DNA from: Mycobacterium adipatum
GTDB lineage: Bacteria > Actinomycetota > Actinomycetes > Mycobacteriales > Mycobacteriaceae
Assembly: GCF_001644575.1 (NCBI RefSeq)
Contig: NZ_CP015596.1
Location: forward strand, 2,728,001-2,792,000
DNA length: 64,000 nt
Direction: 5' to 3'
The notes beneath the pieces were generated by a model. That model saw only the letters and a program-made list of their open reading frames with translations. It was not told where the DNA came from and ran no database searches. The position numbers and the translations under genes are program-made. Within the stretch, counting starts at the first letter, position 1. Every line of letters begins with the position of its first letter. Of this stretch, positions 37,614-46,892 are shown in pieces.

Positions 37614-38510
37614 TTAGGGCGTGAGGATCTTCAGCGCGCCCGGTACCGCGGACACCGTCACGGGCAGCGGACACACGTACTCACCGTCGGCGTAGGCATT
37701 GATACCTGGTGAATCGACGGTGATCGTCTTCGCCCGTGCCGTGCGCACCTCGTCCAGCTCGACGTGGGTGCCCTTGAACACGGTGGGGAACAGGCGGATC
37801 AGCTTCGTCCGCGACGCGGAGGCCACCATCGTCGCATCGAGCAGACCGTCCGTCGGGTCCGCGCCGGGGCAGATCAACATGCCGCCGCCATAGCTGCGGG
37901 TGTTGCCGAACGCCGCCAGCGTCAGCTCGGTGACCACCTCGTCACCCCCGTCGAAGCTCAGCCGGAACGGCAGCAGCCGCAGCTTGGAGATCTCGGCCAC
38001 CATCGCCAGGTTGTAGCGCATCCGGCCGTGCGGCCAGGTCATCCGGTTGGTGCGGTCGGTGACCAGCGAGTCGAACCCGGCGGCCATCACGGTGCCGAAC
38101 CAGCGGTCGGTGCCGTCGGCGCCGGAGATGCGGCCGAGATCGACCTCGGCGATGTTGCCATCGGCGATCACATCGGCTGCCGCCTCGGGATCCCTTGTCG
38201 GGATGCCGAACTCGCGCGCATGGTCGTTACCGGTGCCCGCCGGGATGAGGCCGAGGGGAATGTCGGTCCGGGCGAGCACCTGCAGGGCCAGCGAGATGAT
38301 GCCGTCGCCGCCGACGACGACCAACGCGTCCATGCCGCGTTCCAGTGCGCCCTCGACGAGTTGGCGGGCATGCGCCGAGTCGCGACCCGCGATGGCCACC
38401 ACGTCCACCCCACGGCGGTGCAACTGCGTGATCGCGCGTTCCGCGGCATGCGGTGCGCTGCCGTGCCCCGATGCCGGGTTGGTCAGCACGGTGACCCGGC
38501 CGATGGTCAC
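37614..38510 (-). CDS. dagK: Diacylglycerol kinase-family lipid kinase (Rv2252-like)
   Basis: 298 aa from a GTG that overlaps the stop of the oxidase gene (GTGA). The DAGK catalytic-domain signatures are present: TVLTNPASGHGS, VVVGGDGIISLALQVL and GLIPAGTGNDHAREFG. It should phosphorylate diacylglycerol or a related lipid to the phosphatidate, feeding phosphatidylinositol mannoside and phospholipid synthesis. Coupling with an alkyl-DHAP-synthase-like oxidase places both in glycerolipid metabolism. It is orthologous by position to Rv2252. Confidence 0.9.
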   Translation of the reverse strand: MTIGRVTVLTNPASGHGSAPHAAERAITQLHRRGVDVVAIAGRDSAHARQLVEGALERGMDALVVVGGDGIISLALQVLARTDIPLGLIPAGTGNDHAREFGIPTRDPEAAADVIADGNIAEVDLGRISGADGTDRWFGTVMAAGFDSLVTDRTNRMTWPHGRMRYNLAMVAEISKLRLLPFRLSFDGGDEVVTELTLAAFGNTRSYGGGMLICPGADPTDGLLDATMVASASRTKLIRLFPTVFKGTHVELDEVRTARAKTITVDSPGINAYADGEYVCPLPVTVSAVPGALKILTP

Positions 38511-40108
38511 GGAATCAGCTTGCCGGGGTTCAGGATTCCGACCGGATCCAGCGTCGCCTTCACCGACTTGAGGATATCCACGCCGAGATCGCCTATCTCG
38601 GCCTGCATCCAGGGTCGGTGATCGGCGCCGACGGCGTGATGGTGGGTGATGGTGGCGCCGGTGCGCACCATGGCATCCGTGGCGGCGGTCTTGGCGCGCT
38701 GCCACTGCGCGAGGGGATCACCCTGCTGGGCCGCGACGACGGTGAAGTACAGCGACGCTCCGGTGGGGTACACGTGCGAAATATGGCACATCACCAGGGC
38801 CTGGCCGAGCGATTCGGTCAGCGCTGCGGTGACGGCCGCCTTGAGCGTGGGCACATTGGACCAGTTGGTCGCGGTCTCCAGGGTTTCGCACAGCGCGCCC
38901 GCCGACAGCAGCGAATCACGCAGATACGGCGCGTTGAAGCGGCCGTGCTCCCAGCCTCTGGCCGGTGCTTCGCCCAACGAGGTGCCACCGTGCGCCCTCA
39001 GCAGCGCGGCGGTCTCGGCGTGCCGGCTCTCGGTGTGTGCGGCGCTGCCCTCGAACACGGTGATCCCCAGACAGCCCCCGGTGATGCTCTGCTCGCCGAT
39101 GCTCTCGGTGGTGGCCAGGTTGACGCCGGTTTCGGCCTCATCGGACAGCCGGATCACGGTGGGGCCGGTGCCGGTCTGGATGACGGCGCGCAACGCGTCG
39201 GCGCCGGTGGCGAAGTCCGGGAATGACCAGGCCTCGTAGCGGGTCGACTGCGAGACCGGATGCACCCGGACCCGCACGCTGGTGATGATGCCGAAGACGC
39301 CTTCGGAACCCACGATCAGCTGGCGCAGATCCGGCCCGGCGGCCGAGGCCGGGGCGCGGCCCAGATCGAGCACCCCGGCCGGTGTGACTACGCGCAGGCC
39401 GCGGACCATATCGTCGAATCTGCCGTAGCCGGCCGAATCCTGTCCGGAGGACCGGGTGGCGGCGAACCCGCCGATGGTCGCGAACTGGAAGCTCTGCGGA
39501 AAATGCCCGAGGGAGTAGCCGTGCGCGCCGAGCAGTTCCTCGGCCCGTGGGCCGGTGACACCGGCACCCAGTTCGGCCTCACCGGACACGGTGTCCAGAC
39601 CGTGCAGGGCGTCGAGCCGGCGCAGGTCCAGCGAGATGACCGCGGCGAACTCGCCGCGCTCGGGGTCGACCCCGCCGACCACGGTGGTGCCACCACCGAA
39701 CGGCACCACGGCGATCCGGCGCTGCGAACAGACGCGCAGCACGTCGGCGATGTCGTCCTCGCCGGCGGGTAGCAGCACCGCATCCGGCGCGTCCTGGACG
39801 CCGGTGTCCTTGCGTCGCAACAAGTCCGGTGTGGATTTGCCGCCGGCGCGACGCAGCCGGCTGTCGTCGTCGGTGCGGCAGAACTGCGCCCCGACGATCG
39901 CTTCCAGTGCCTCGCGGTCGCTGTCACCCAGCGTCGACGGGCGCACCCGAACCTCGGTGATCTCCAGGTCCGGGGTGGCGGGCCCGTCGACGCCCAGGGC
40001 CTGCTTGAGCAGTGTCTTGATGCCGTCGGACAGCGGCTTCGCGGCCTGCGGGTCTCCCCAGGCATTCCACTTCATCGGGGGTTGCAGGGCTGCATCGGCG
40101 TGCGTCAT
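38507..40108 (-). CDS. FAD-binding oxidase, alkyldihydroxyacetonephosphate-synthase-like (Rv2251)
   Basis: 533 aa. The VAO/PCMH-type FAD domain is shown by RIAVVPFGGGTTVVGGVD and GYSLGHFPQSFQFATIGGFA, the latter close to alkyl-DHAP synthases of ether-lipid synthesis. The C-terminal cap contains MCHISHVYPTGASLYFT and a HHHAVG His cluster as in that family. Ether-lipid synthesis itself is not proven in mycobacteria, so a related FAD oxidation is possible. It is divergent from the tetR gene with only 17 bp between the two start codons. Confidence 0.85.
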   Translation of the reverse strand: MTHADAALQPPMKWNAWGDPQAAKPLSDGIKTLLKQALGVDGPATPDLEITEVRVRPSTLGDSDREALEAIVGAQFCRTDDDSRLRRAGGKSTPDLLRRKDTGVQDAPDAVLLPAGEDDIADVLRVCSQRRIAVVPFGGGTTVVGGVDPERGEFAAVISLDLRRLDALHGLDTVSGEAELGAGVTGPRAEELLGAHGYSLGHFPQSFQFATIGGFAATRSSGQDSAGYGRFDDMVRGLRVVTPAGVLDLGRAPASAAGPDLRQLIVGSEGVFGIITSVRVRVHPVSQSTRYEAWSFPDFATGADALRAVIQTGTGPTVIRLSDEAETGVNLATTESIGEQSITGGCLGITVFEGSAAHTESRHAETAALLRAHGGTSLGEAPARGWEHGRFNAPYLRDSLLSAGALCETLETATNWSNVPTLKAAVTAALTESLGQALVMCHISHVYPTGASLYFTVVAAQQGDPLAQWQRAKTAATDAMVRTGATITHHHAVGADHRPWMQAEIGDLGVDILKSVKATLDPVGILNPGKLIP

Positions 40109-40125
40109 GCGTTACAGTATTACAT
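40109..40125. promoter_or_regulatory. 17-bp divergent promoter with overlapping -10 elements, probably leaderless
   Basis: Only 17 bp separate the ATG of the oxidase gene (minus) and the ATG of tetR (plus). The segment contains TACAGTA. On the plus strand TACAGT (40113-40118) ends 7 nt before the ATG; on the minus strand TACTGT (40119-40114) ends 5 nt before the ATG. Both fit the TANNNT -10 box at the spacing expected of leaderless mycobacterial transcripts. TetR binding here would shut both genes. Confidence 0.5.
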
Positions 40126-40710
40126 ATGGTGTCAATCAGTAACGAGGAATCGGAAGCGCCCGTCGGGGATCGAATCCTCGATGCGGCCGCCGCCTGCGTC
40201 CTCGCCTACGGCGTCGAGCGGGTCACCCTCGCCGAGATCGCCCGCCGGGCCGGTGTCAGCCGACCGACGGTGTACCGGCGCTGGCCGGACACCCGGTCGA
40301 TCCTGGCCGCGTTGCTCACCGCCCGGGTGACCCGGGTGCTCGACGACGCCGGTGACCGCGAGGTCGGCCGCACGGCACTGGTTGCCCGCATCGTCGCCGT
40401 CGCCGGACGGTTGCGCGACGACCAGATCGTGATGTCGGTGCTGCACAATGCGCCCGAACTGGCGATGGTCTACATCTCCGAGCGGCTCGGCACCAGCCAG
40501 CAGATCCTCATCGATGCCACCGCCGGCCAGATCAAACTGGCCCAGGAGCACGGCAGCGTGCGCGCCGGTGACCCGCGCCGGCTCGCCGCGATGTGCCTGC
40601 TCATCACCCAGTCCGCGGTGCAGTCCGCGCAGATGGTCGAGCCCATCCTCGGCGCGGACGAGCTGGCCGTCGAACTCGCCCACGCACTGAACGGATACCT
40701 GCAGCCATGA
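40126..40710 (+). CDS. TetR-family regulator (Rv2250c-like)
   Basis: 194 aa. The N-terminal HTH is typical (RILDAAAACVLAYGVERVTL, EIARRAGVSRPTVYRRW). The C-terminal ligand domain is helical and non-specific in sequence. The gene overlaps glpD by ATGA, so regulator and enzyme are co-translated, and it is divergent from the glycerolipid oxidase. It probably controls both flanking units in response to a glycerol- or lipid-derived ligand. No Shine-Dalgarno is present, in keeping with a leaderless message. Confidence 0.88.
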   Translation: MVSISNEESEAPVGDRILDAAAACVLAYGVERVTLAEIARRAGVSRPTVYRRWPDTRSILAALLTARVTRVLDDAGDREVGRTALVARIVAVAGRLRDDQIVMSVLHNAPELAMVYISERLGTSQQILIDATAGQIKLAQEHGSVRAGDPRRLAAMCLLITQSAVQSAQMVEPILGADELAVELAHALNGYLQP

Positions 40711-42242
40711 CCCCGGCATCGATCGACGCCACCGCCCTGAACCGCGACCGGCGCAGTGCCGAACTCGCCGCGCTCGCCGACGGCCCCGCAGTCGATGTGC
40801 TGGTGATCGGCGGCGGTATCACCGGCACCGGTATCGCCCTGGACGCGGCCACCCGCGGGCTGCGGGTCGCGCTCGTCGAGAAACACGATCTCGCCTTCGG
40901 TACCAGCCGGTGGAGTTCCAAACTCGTGCACGGCGGACTGCGGTACCTGGCGACCGGCAGTATCGGCATCGCCCGTCGCAGCGCCATCGAACGCGGCATC
41001 CTGATGACCCGCAATGCGCCTCACCTGGTGTCCGCGATGCCGCAGTTGGTCCCGCTGCTCCCCGCGATGGGCCGGGCCTCGCGCGCCCTGGTTCGGGTGG
41101 GCTTCGCGGCCGGCGACGGATTGAGGGCGCTGGCCGGCACCCCGGCCCACGTGCTGCCCAGGTCACGCCGCGTCGACGCCGCGCGCGCCGTGCAACTGGC
41201 CCCGACGGTGCGCCGCGACGGGCTCGACGGTGCCTTCCTGGCCTACGACGGCCAGTTGATCGACGATGCCCGGCTGGTCACCGCGGTGGCCCGCACCGCG
41301 GCCCAGCACCGTGCCATCGTGTTGACTCGGGTCGGCGCCCATGCGGCACAGGGTGATTCGGTCCGCCTGGTCGACGAACTCACCGGGGAATCGTTGCACG
41401 TACGGGCTCGTGCGGTGATCAATGCCTCCGGTGTGTGGGCGGGAGAGGTCGATCCGTCGATCACGCTGCGGCCCAGTCGCGGCACCCACCTGGTGTTCGA
41501 TGCGGCCGCCTTCGGCAATCCGACCGCCGCGCTGACCATCCCGATACCGGGGGAGCTCAACCGGTTCGTCTTCGCGATGCCCGAGCAGCTGGGCCGGGTC
41601 TACCTCGGCCTCACCGACGAGGACGCACCCGGGCCGATTCCCGATGTGCCGCAACCCACCCCGGCCGAGGTGTCGTTTCTGCTCGACACCGTCAACACCG
41701 CCCTGGACACCGCACTGACCCAAGCCGATGTCCGCGGGTCCTATGCCGGGCTTCGACCGCTGATCGAATCCGGCGGGCATACCGCCGATGTGTCGCGTGA
41801 GCACGCGGTGACCGAGTCACCCAACGGTGTCATCAGCGTGATCGGGGGCAAACTCACCGAATACCGCTATATGGCCGAGGATGTGGTGGATCGCGCGGTG
41901 GCGCTGCGCGGGCTGGCCGCCGCGGCCTGCCGGACCCGCAACCTGCCGCTGGTCGGGGCGCCGGGGAACCCGGTGTCCACGCTGCGCGCCCCGGTCGATC
42001 TGCCCGCGTCGCTGGTGGCGCGGTACGGCGCGGAGGCCCGCCACGTCATCGCGGCGGCCACCTGTGAGCGGCCGGGCGATCCGGTCGCGCAGGGGATCGA
42101 CGTGATCCGTGCGGAATTCGAGTACGCGGTGACCCACGAGGGCGCCCTGACCGCGGAGGACATCCTGGACCGGCGCACCAGGATCGGCCTGGTGCCGGGC
42201 GACCGCGAGCGAGCCGAGGTGGCGGCGCACGAGTTCGTCTGA
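40707..42242 (+). CDS. glpD: Aerobic glycerol-3-phosphate dehydrogenase
   Basis: 511 aa. The FAD-binding motif is VLVIGGGITGTGIALDAATR, followed by the GlpD signature FGTSRWSSKLVHGGLRYL, INASGVWAGEV and the C-terminal GGKLTEYRYMAEDV segment. It oxidises glycerol-3-phosphate to DHAP with electrons passed to quinone at the membrane. The position next to dagK and the ADPS-like oxidase groups DHAP/glycerolipid functions. The stop codon TGA runs into the first 86-bp repeat. Confidence 0.92.
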   Translation: MTPASIDATALNRDRRSAELAALADGPAVDVLVIGGGITGTGIALDAATRGLRVALVEKHDLAFGTSRWSSKLVHGGLRYLATGSIGIARRSAIERGILMTRNAPHLVSAMPQLVPLLPAMGRASRALVRVGFAAGDGLRALAGTPAHVLPRSRRVDAARAVQLAPTVRRDGLDGAFLAYDGQLIDDARLVTAVARTAAQHRAIVLTRVGAHAAQGDSVRLVDELTGESLHVRARAVINASGVWAGEVDPSITLRPSRGTHLVFDAAAFGNPTAALTIPIPGELNRFVFAMPEQLGRVYLGLTDEDAPGPIPDVPQPTPAEVSFLLDTVNTALDTALTQADVRGSYAGLRPLIESGGHTADVSREHAVTESPNGVISVIGGKLTEYRYMAEDVVDRAVALRGLAAAACRTRNLPLVGAPGNPVSTLRAPVDLPASLVARYGAEARHVIAAATCERPGDPVAQGIDVIRAEFEYAVTHEGALTAEDILDRRTRIGLVPGDRERAEVAAHEFV

Positions 42243-42326
42243 AACGACGAAACAGCATTCCCGACGGCAAATGTCGAGTGACGGCCGTCCGGAATGCTGT
42301 TTCGGCAAGGACAGGGGTTACAGCGG
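42241..42326. repeat. 86-bp direct repeat, copy 1, with terminator hairpin (42249-42303)
   Basis: This copy matches 44033-44118 at 85 of 86 positions (C at 42262, A at 44054). It contains a 20-bp inverted repeat (42249-42268 and 42284-42303) with a single mismatch and a 15-nt loop. It begins in the glpD stop codon and ends inside the last two codons plus stop of the LysR gene. As a hairpin between convergent genes it should terminate both glpD and the LysR gene. Confidence 0.9.
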
Positions 42327-43193
42327 CACCGCGCTCAGGATGGCCTCTCGGACCGCCGACCGGGTATGGCGTTGCCACAGCGCCTGCACGCCGACCAGGA
42401 GCTCGGGTTCCAGGTCGATCACGTGGACGCGTCCGTCCATCGCCGGACCGGCCTGTGTGGTGACGAAGGCTACCGCGCCGGTGGTCAGGGGAGCGGCGAC
42501 CGTGGCGGCGCCCTGCACGCGGCTGACGACGAAGTCGGGTTCGAATCCGGCGCGACGGCAGGCGCCCATCAAGAAGTCGCTGTAGTAGGACGACCCCGGC
42601 GGCGACCAGAGTGCGATGCGCTCACCGGCCAGGTCGTGGATATCGGCGGCCGGCGCGCCGGCCAACCGATGGTCGGCGGGCACCGCGAGTCGCACCCGGT
42701 CGTAACCGACGACGGCGGTGGACAGCTCGCTACTGGGCACCACGCCGCGGCGCAATCCGAGTTGTACTGTGCCCGAGATTATTTCCTGCCGAAGCTGGTC
42801 CGGGTAGAGCTGTCGGAAGGTGACCGAAAGATGAGGGAAGGCGGCAATGGCAGGTTCGGTGCAGGTGTACACCTCGGCGCCGCTGAGCGCGGGAGTGTGC
42901 CCGACGACGAACTGTTCATCGGCACCGTCGGCGGTGCGTGACACCCGGTCGGCGACGGTCCCGGCCGCGGCCAGCAGCACCTGGCCCTCGGCCAACAGTT
43001 GGGTGCCGGCGGCGGTCAAGGTGATGCGGCGGCCCGATCGGACGAACAGCGGTGCCGCCAGATCCTTTTCGAGCAGTTGCACGGATTGACTCAGGGCCTG
43101 CTGGCTGATGTGCAGTCTGGCCGAGGCCGCCGTGAAGCTGCCTGCGTCGGCCACCGCGACAAAGTGGGTCAGCCGTCGCAGGTCCAGGAGCAT
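42318..43193 (-). CDS. LysR-family regulator of the cassette SDR
   Basis: 291 aa. The LysR HTH is canonical (LTHFVAVADAGSFTAASARL, QQALSQSVQLLEKDL) and is followed by a periplasmic-binding-like effector domain. It is divergent from an SDR gene across an AT-rich 83-bp gap, the usual arrangement for LysR control of a neighbour. The last two codons and stop lie in the direct repeat shared with the end of accD6, so its C-terminus seems to have been supplied by the duplicated sequence. Confidence 0.88.
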   Translation of the reverse strand: MLLDLRRLTHFVAVADAGSFTAASARLHISQQALSQSVQLLEKDLAAPLFVRSGRRITLTAAGTQLLAEGQVLLAAAGTVADRVSRTADGADEQFVVGHTPALSGAEVYTCTEPAIAAFPHLSVTFRQLYPDQLRQEIISGTVQLGLRRGVVPSSELSTAVVGYDRVRLAVPADHRLAGAPAADIHDLAGERIALWSPPGSSYYSDFLMGACRRAGFEPDFVVSRVQGAATVAAPLTTGAVAFVTTQAGPAMDGRVHVIDLEPELLVGVQALWQRHTRSAVREAILSAVPL

Positions 43194-43218
43194 GATATCA
43201 ATCTACAACTTATGTTTG

Positions 43219-43247
43219 TTGAAAAGCAGATTATCTCTGTTTTTCAA
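43219..43247. promoter_or_regulatory. Inverted repeat in the LysR-SDR gap, candidate LysR site
   Basis: TTGAAAA (43219-43225) and TTTTCAA (43241-43247) are exact complements with a 15-bp spacer. A second imperfect pair CAAC/GTTG lies just left of them. The gap is AT-rich against a GC-rich background. LysR proteins bind such T-rich dyads between divergent genes. Confidence 0.5.
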
Positions 43248-43276
43248 TTGTCAAATGGCTGGCTAGCGTTCTGGCC

Positions 43277-44026
43277 ATGAGTGAAATCAGAGGAAAGTCA
43301 GCAGTCGTCGCCGCCGGTGCCAAGAATCTCGGTGGCCTGGTCAGCAGGTCGTTGGCGCAGCGGGGAGTCAATGTCGCGGTGCACTACAACAGCGCGGCCA
43401 CCGAAGCCGACGCAGACGCCACCGTCGCCGATATCGAGGCCGCCGGTGCGCGCGCCATCAAGGTCCAAGGTGACCTGACCGTGCCCGCCAATGTGGAGAA
43501 GCTGTTCGACGCCGCCATCGAGGCGTTCGGCAGTGTGGATATCGCGATCAACACCGTGGGCAAAGTGCTTCGCAAACCGATCGTGGAAACCACTGAGGCC
43601 GAATATGATTCGATGTTCGACATCAACGCCAAGTCCGCGTACTTCTTTCTGCAGCAGGCGGGTGTGCGACTGGCCGACGGCGGGTCGGTCACCACGATCG
43701 TCACGGCGCTGCTGGCGGCGTTCACCGACGGCTACTCCACCTACGCCGGGGCGAAGAGTCCGGTCGAGCACTTCACGCGTGCGGCGGCCAAGGAGTTCGC
43801 CGACCGCGGCATCAATGTCAACAACGTCGGGCCCGGACCGATGGACACGCCGTTCTTCTACGGGCAGGAGACACCCGAGCGGGTGGACTTCCACAAGTCG
43901 CAGGCCATGGGTGGTCGGTTGACGCTCATCGAGGACATCGCCCCGCTGGTGGTGTTCTTGGCCGGCGAGGGGCATTGGATCACCGGCCAGACCATCTTTG
44001 CCAACGGCGGCTACACCACCCGCTGA
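43277..44026 (+). CDS. Short-chain dehydrogenase/reductase controlled by the adjacent LysR
   Basis: 249 aa. The cofactor motif is shifted from TGxxxGxG to AAGAKNLGGLVSRSLAQ, a variant seen in some SDRs. VDIAINTVG stands where NNAG is usual, and the catalytic Tyr/Lys are in YSTYAGAKSPV. The Ser before the Tyr is not obvious (TTIVTALLAAF reads Thr there), so the activity may be altered. The substrate is unknown. The stop lies 7 bp before repeat copy 2. Confidence 0.82.
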   Translation: MSEIRGKSAVVAAGAKNLGGLVSRSLAQRGVNVAVHYNSAATEADADATVADIEAAGARAIKVQGDLTVPANVEKLFDAAIEAFGSVDIAINTVGKVLRKPIVETTEAEYDSMFDINAKSAYFFLQQAGVRLADGGSVTTIVTALLAAFTDGYSTYAGAKSPVEHFTRAAAKEFADRGINVNNVGPGPMDTPFFYGQETPERVDFHKSQAMGGRLTLIEDIAPLVVFLAGEGHWITGQTIFANGGYTTR

Positions 44027-44032
44027 CCCCCA

Positions 44033-44118
44033 GAAACGACGAAACAGCATTCCAGACGGCAAATGTCGAGTGACGGCCGTCCGGAATGCTGTTTCGGCAA
44101 GGACAGGGGTTACAGCGG
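44033..44118. repeat. 86-bp direct repeat, copy 2, with terminator hairpin (44041-44095)
   Basis: This is the second copy, starting 1792 bp after copy 1. The hairpin arms are 44041-44060 and 44076-44095. It lies between the convergent SDR and accD6 genes and includes the final Pro-Leu-stop codons of accD6. Because NIPL is the expected C-terminus of AccD proteins, this end of the repeat is native to accD6 and copy 1 is the derived end. Confidence 0.9.
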
Positions 44119-45531
44119 GATGTTCTTGTGGCGGCCGCGTCGTGCGGGCGCCTCGGCCAGCGCTTGGGTGATCACGCTGCGGGTGTGCGCGGGATCGATC
44201 TTGGCATCCACCACGCCGATCTCGATGGCGCTGTCCACGCCGCCGGCGATCCGCTCGTGCTCGGCGGCCAGTTCCTCGTGCAGGGCATCGCGCTCGTGGT
44301 CGGCGGCGGCGGCCAGCTTGCGCTTGTGCAGGATGCCGACGGCGGCCTTGGCGCCCATGACGGCGACCTCGGCGTCGGGCCAGGCGAATACCTTGGTGGC
44401 ACCGAGGGAGCGCGAGTTCATCGCGATGTAGGCGCCGCCGTAGATCTTGCGGGTGACCAGGGTGACGCGCGGGACGGTGGCTTCACCGAACGCGTGCAGC
44501 AGCTTGGCGCCGCGCCGAACCACCCCGCCCCACTCCTGATCCACGCCGGGCAGGTAGCCGGGGACGTCCACCACGACCACCAGCGGGATGCCGAAGGCGT
44601 CACATAGGCGCACGAAACGTGCCGACTTCTCCGCACTTTCGGAGTTCAGGCAGCCACCGAGACGCAGCGGGTTGTTGGCGATGACGCCGACGCTGCGGCC
44701 GGCCAGCCGGCCCAGGCCCACCACGATGGACGGGGCCCAGCGGGACTGGAACTCCTCGAACGGGGCGTCCCGGTCGAGGAGAGCCTCGACGATGGGGTGC
44801 ACGTCGTAGGCGCGGCGCGCGGACTCGGGCATCAGGGCCTTGAGGTCGGTATCGCCGGCCTCGGCCTTGCTGCGGTCGAAATGGCCCTGCTGGCAGAACA
44901 ACCCGACCAGGCGGCGACCGCGCTCGTACGCGTCGAGCTCGTCGTCGGCGACGATGTGACAGACGCCGGACTTCTTGTGATGCGCTTCGGGGCCGCCGAG
45001 GGAGACCATGTCGACGTCCTCGCCGGTGACGCTGCGCACCACGTCGGGGCCGGTGACGAAAATCTTGCTGTCCGGAGCCATCACGATGACATCGGTGAGC
45101 GCCGGACCGTAGGCGGCGCCGCCGGCGGCGAAGCCGACGACCACCGAGATCTGCGGGATGTAACCGGACGCGCGGATCATCGCCTCGAAGACCAGGCCGA
45201 CGGCATGTAGTGCCTTGACGCCCTCGGCCAGTCGCGCACCGCCGGAGTGCCAGATGCCGACGATGGGGCTCTGCTCCTCGATGGCGGCGTCATAGGCGTT
45301 GACGATGTGGGCGCAACCCTCGATACCCATCGCGCCCCCCATGACGGTGCCGTCGGTGCAGAACGCGATGGTCTTCACACCGTTGACGGTGCCGGAGGCG
45401 GCCAGCACCCCGGACTTGTCGCGCTCGTGCAGCACCGAGACGCTGCCGTCGTCGAAGAACGTCTGCAGCCGTAGCAGCGGGTCGCGCGGGTCGAGTGACT
45501 CAGCGGCCGCTTCGGGAGCCATGATGGTCAT
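44110..45531 (-). CDS. accD6: Acetyl/propionyl-CoA carboxylase carboxyltransferase AccD6
   Basis: 473 aa, the length of M. tuberculosis AccD6. Both carboxyltransferase halves are present, with GGARLAEGVKALHAVG and ITGPDVVRSVTGEDVDM-type acyl-CoA regions and a typical KNIPL ending. It forms malonyl-CoA for FAS-II with a biotinylated AccA subunit encoded elsewhere. It is the last gene of the fabD-acpM-kasA-kasB-accD6 operon and is followed by the terminator repeat. Confidence 0.96.
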   Translation of the reverse strand: MTIMAPEAAAESLDPRDPLLRLQTFFDDGSVSVLHERDKSGVLAASGTVNGVKTIAFCTDGTVMGGAMGIEGCAHIVNAYDAAIEEQSPIVGIWHSGGARLAEGVKALHAVGLVFEAMIRASGYIPQISVVVGFAAGGAAYGPALTDVIVMAPDSKIFVTGPDVVRSVTGEDVDMVSLGGPEAHHKKSGVCHIVADDELDAYERGRRLVGLFCQQGHFDRSKAEAGDTDLKALMPESARRAYDVHPIVEALLDRDAPFEEFQSRWAPSIVVGLGRLAGRSVGVIANNPLRLGGCLNSESAEKSARFVRLCDAFGIPLVVVVDVPGYLPGVDQEWGGVVRRGAKLLHAFGEATVPRVTLVTRKIYGGAYIAMNSRSLGATKVFAWPDAEVAVMGAKAAVGILHKRKLAAAADHERDALHEELAAEHERIAGGVDSAIEIGVVDAKIDPAHTRSVITQALAEAPARRGRHKNIPL

Positions 45532-45584
45532 CCAGTCCTCCTGGTTACGCGTCGGAATGGTGACCGGCGCCTTCGGTACTTCTG

Positions 45585-46850
45585 TCAGTACTTTCCGAAG
45601 GTGAGCGCCACGTTGTGCCCACCGAATCCGAACGAGTTGTTGATCGCGTACTTGTAGTCCCCGGTACGGGGCTCGCCAGCCACCACGTCCAGGTCGATCT
45701 CGGGGTCCAGATTCTTGAGGTTAAGCGTGGGCGGGACGATCCCGTCACGCAACGCGAACACTGTGAGAATGGACTCCACCGCGCCCACCGCGCCCACGGA
45801 GTGCCCGAGCGCCGATTTCGGTGCGTACACCGCGGGCTTGTGACCCTTCATCGCATTGTTGATGGCCACACCCTCGGCGACATCACCGACGCTGGTGCCG
45901 GTCGCGTGCGCGTTGATGTGGTCGATATCGCTGGGCTGCAGGCCCGCGAGCTGCAGAGAGCGCGTCATTGCGTACCCGGCCTGCTCGCCGTTGGGATCGG
46001 GGGCCACGATGTGGAAGCCGTCCGAGGTGACGCTGGCGCCCATGATGCGGGCCAGGATGTTGGCGCCGCGGGCCTTGGCGTGCTCCTCGGTCTCGATGAC
46101 CATCATGGCGCCGCCTTCACCGAACACGAAACCGTTGCGGTCCCGGTCGAACGGCCGGCAGGCACCGGCCGGGTCGTCGTTGGTGTTGGAGAGCACGATG
46201 CGCATCTGGGCGAAGCCGGCGATCGGCACCGCCTCGATCTTCGTCTCGACGCCGCCGCAGATGGCGATATCCGCCTCGCCGAACACGATGTTGCGCCAGG
46301 CGTTGGCGATACCTTCCGAACCCGACGCGCAGGCCGAGATCACGGTGGTGACACCGGCTTTGGCCTTGCGCTCCAGTCCGACGGCAGCGGCTGCACCGTT
46401 GGGCATGTACATCTGCACGACCAGCGGCGAGACCGCGCGCAGGCCCTTGGCCCGCATGCCGTCGTAGGCGAAGACGAGTTCCTCGGCCGATCCCAGGCCG
46501 GTGCCGATGGAGACCATCAGCCGCTTGGGATCGACCTCGGGGGACCCTGCGTTCTCCCATACCCGACGGCCGATGACCGTCGACATCTTCTGCAGATAGG
46601 ACAGGCGACGCAGTTCGACCCTGGTCAGCTCGCTGTCGAAGTCCTCGAGCAGATGACCGCCGATTCGCACCGGCAGGTCGTACATCTCGATGAAATCGTC
46701 TTCGAGCGTCCGGATGCCGCTTTCGCCCGCCAGCAGCTTCTTCCACGTCGTATCGGCGTCGGTCGCCAACGCGGTCGTCATGGCTACGCCAGTGACGACC
46801 ACGTTGGGAAGACCGTTCCCCGTCGAGAGCCCAGTCACGCTGTTCCCCAC
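45585..46850 (-). CDS. kasB: Beta-ketoacyl-ACP synthase KasB (FAS-II)
   Basis: 421 aa from the GTG at 46850; a GTG four codons later is the start by analogy to M. tuberculosis. It is a thiolase-fold condensing enzyme with nucleophile Cys in [15 protein letters not shown] and the His pair in [11 protein letters not shown] and [12 protein letters not shown]. KasB elongates meromycolate chains to full length. It lies 42 bp after kasA, 53 bp before accD6, and is clearly paralogous to kasA. Confidence 0.95.
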   Translation of the reverse strand: MGNSVTGLSTGNGLPNVVVTGVAMTTALATDADTTWKKLLAGESGIRTLEDDFIEMYDLPVRIGGHLLEDFDSELTRVELRRLSYLQKMSTVIGRRVWENAGSPEVDPKRLMVSIGTGLGSAEELVFAYDGMRAKGLRAVSPLVVQMYMPNGAAAAVGLERKAKAGVTTVISACASGSEGIANAWRNIVFGEADIAICGGVETKIEAVPIAGFAQMRIVLSNTNDDPAGACRPFDRDRNGFVFGEGGAMMVIETEEHAKARGANILARIMGASVTSDGFHIVAPDPNGEQAGYAMTRSLQLAGLQPSDIDHINAHATGTSVGDVAEGVAINNAMKGHKPAVYAPKSALGHSVGAVGAVESILTVFALRDGIVPPTLNLKNLDPEIDLDVVAGEPRTGDYKYAINNSFGFGGHNVALTFGKY

Positions 46851-46892
46851 CTCTTTACTGCCGCATTGCTTGGAGGACTCTCCCCTGAATCC

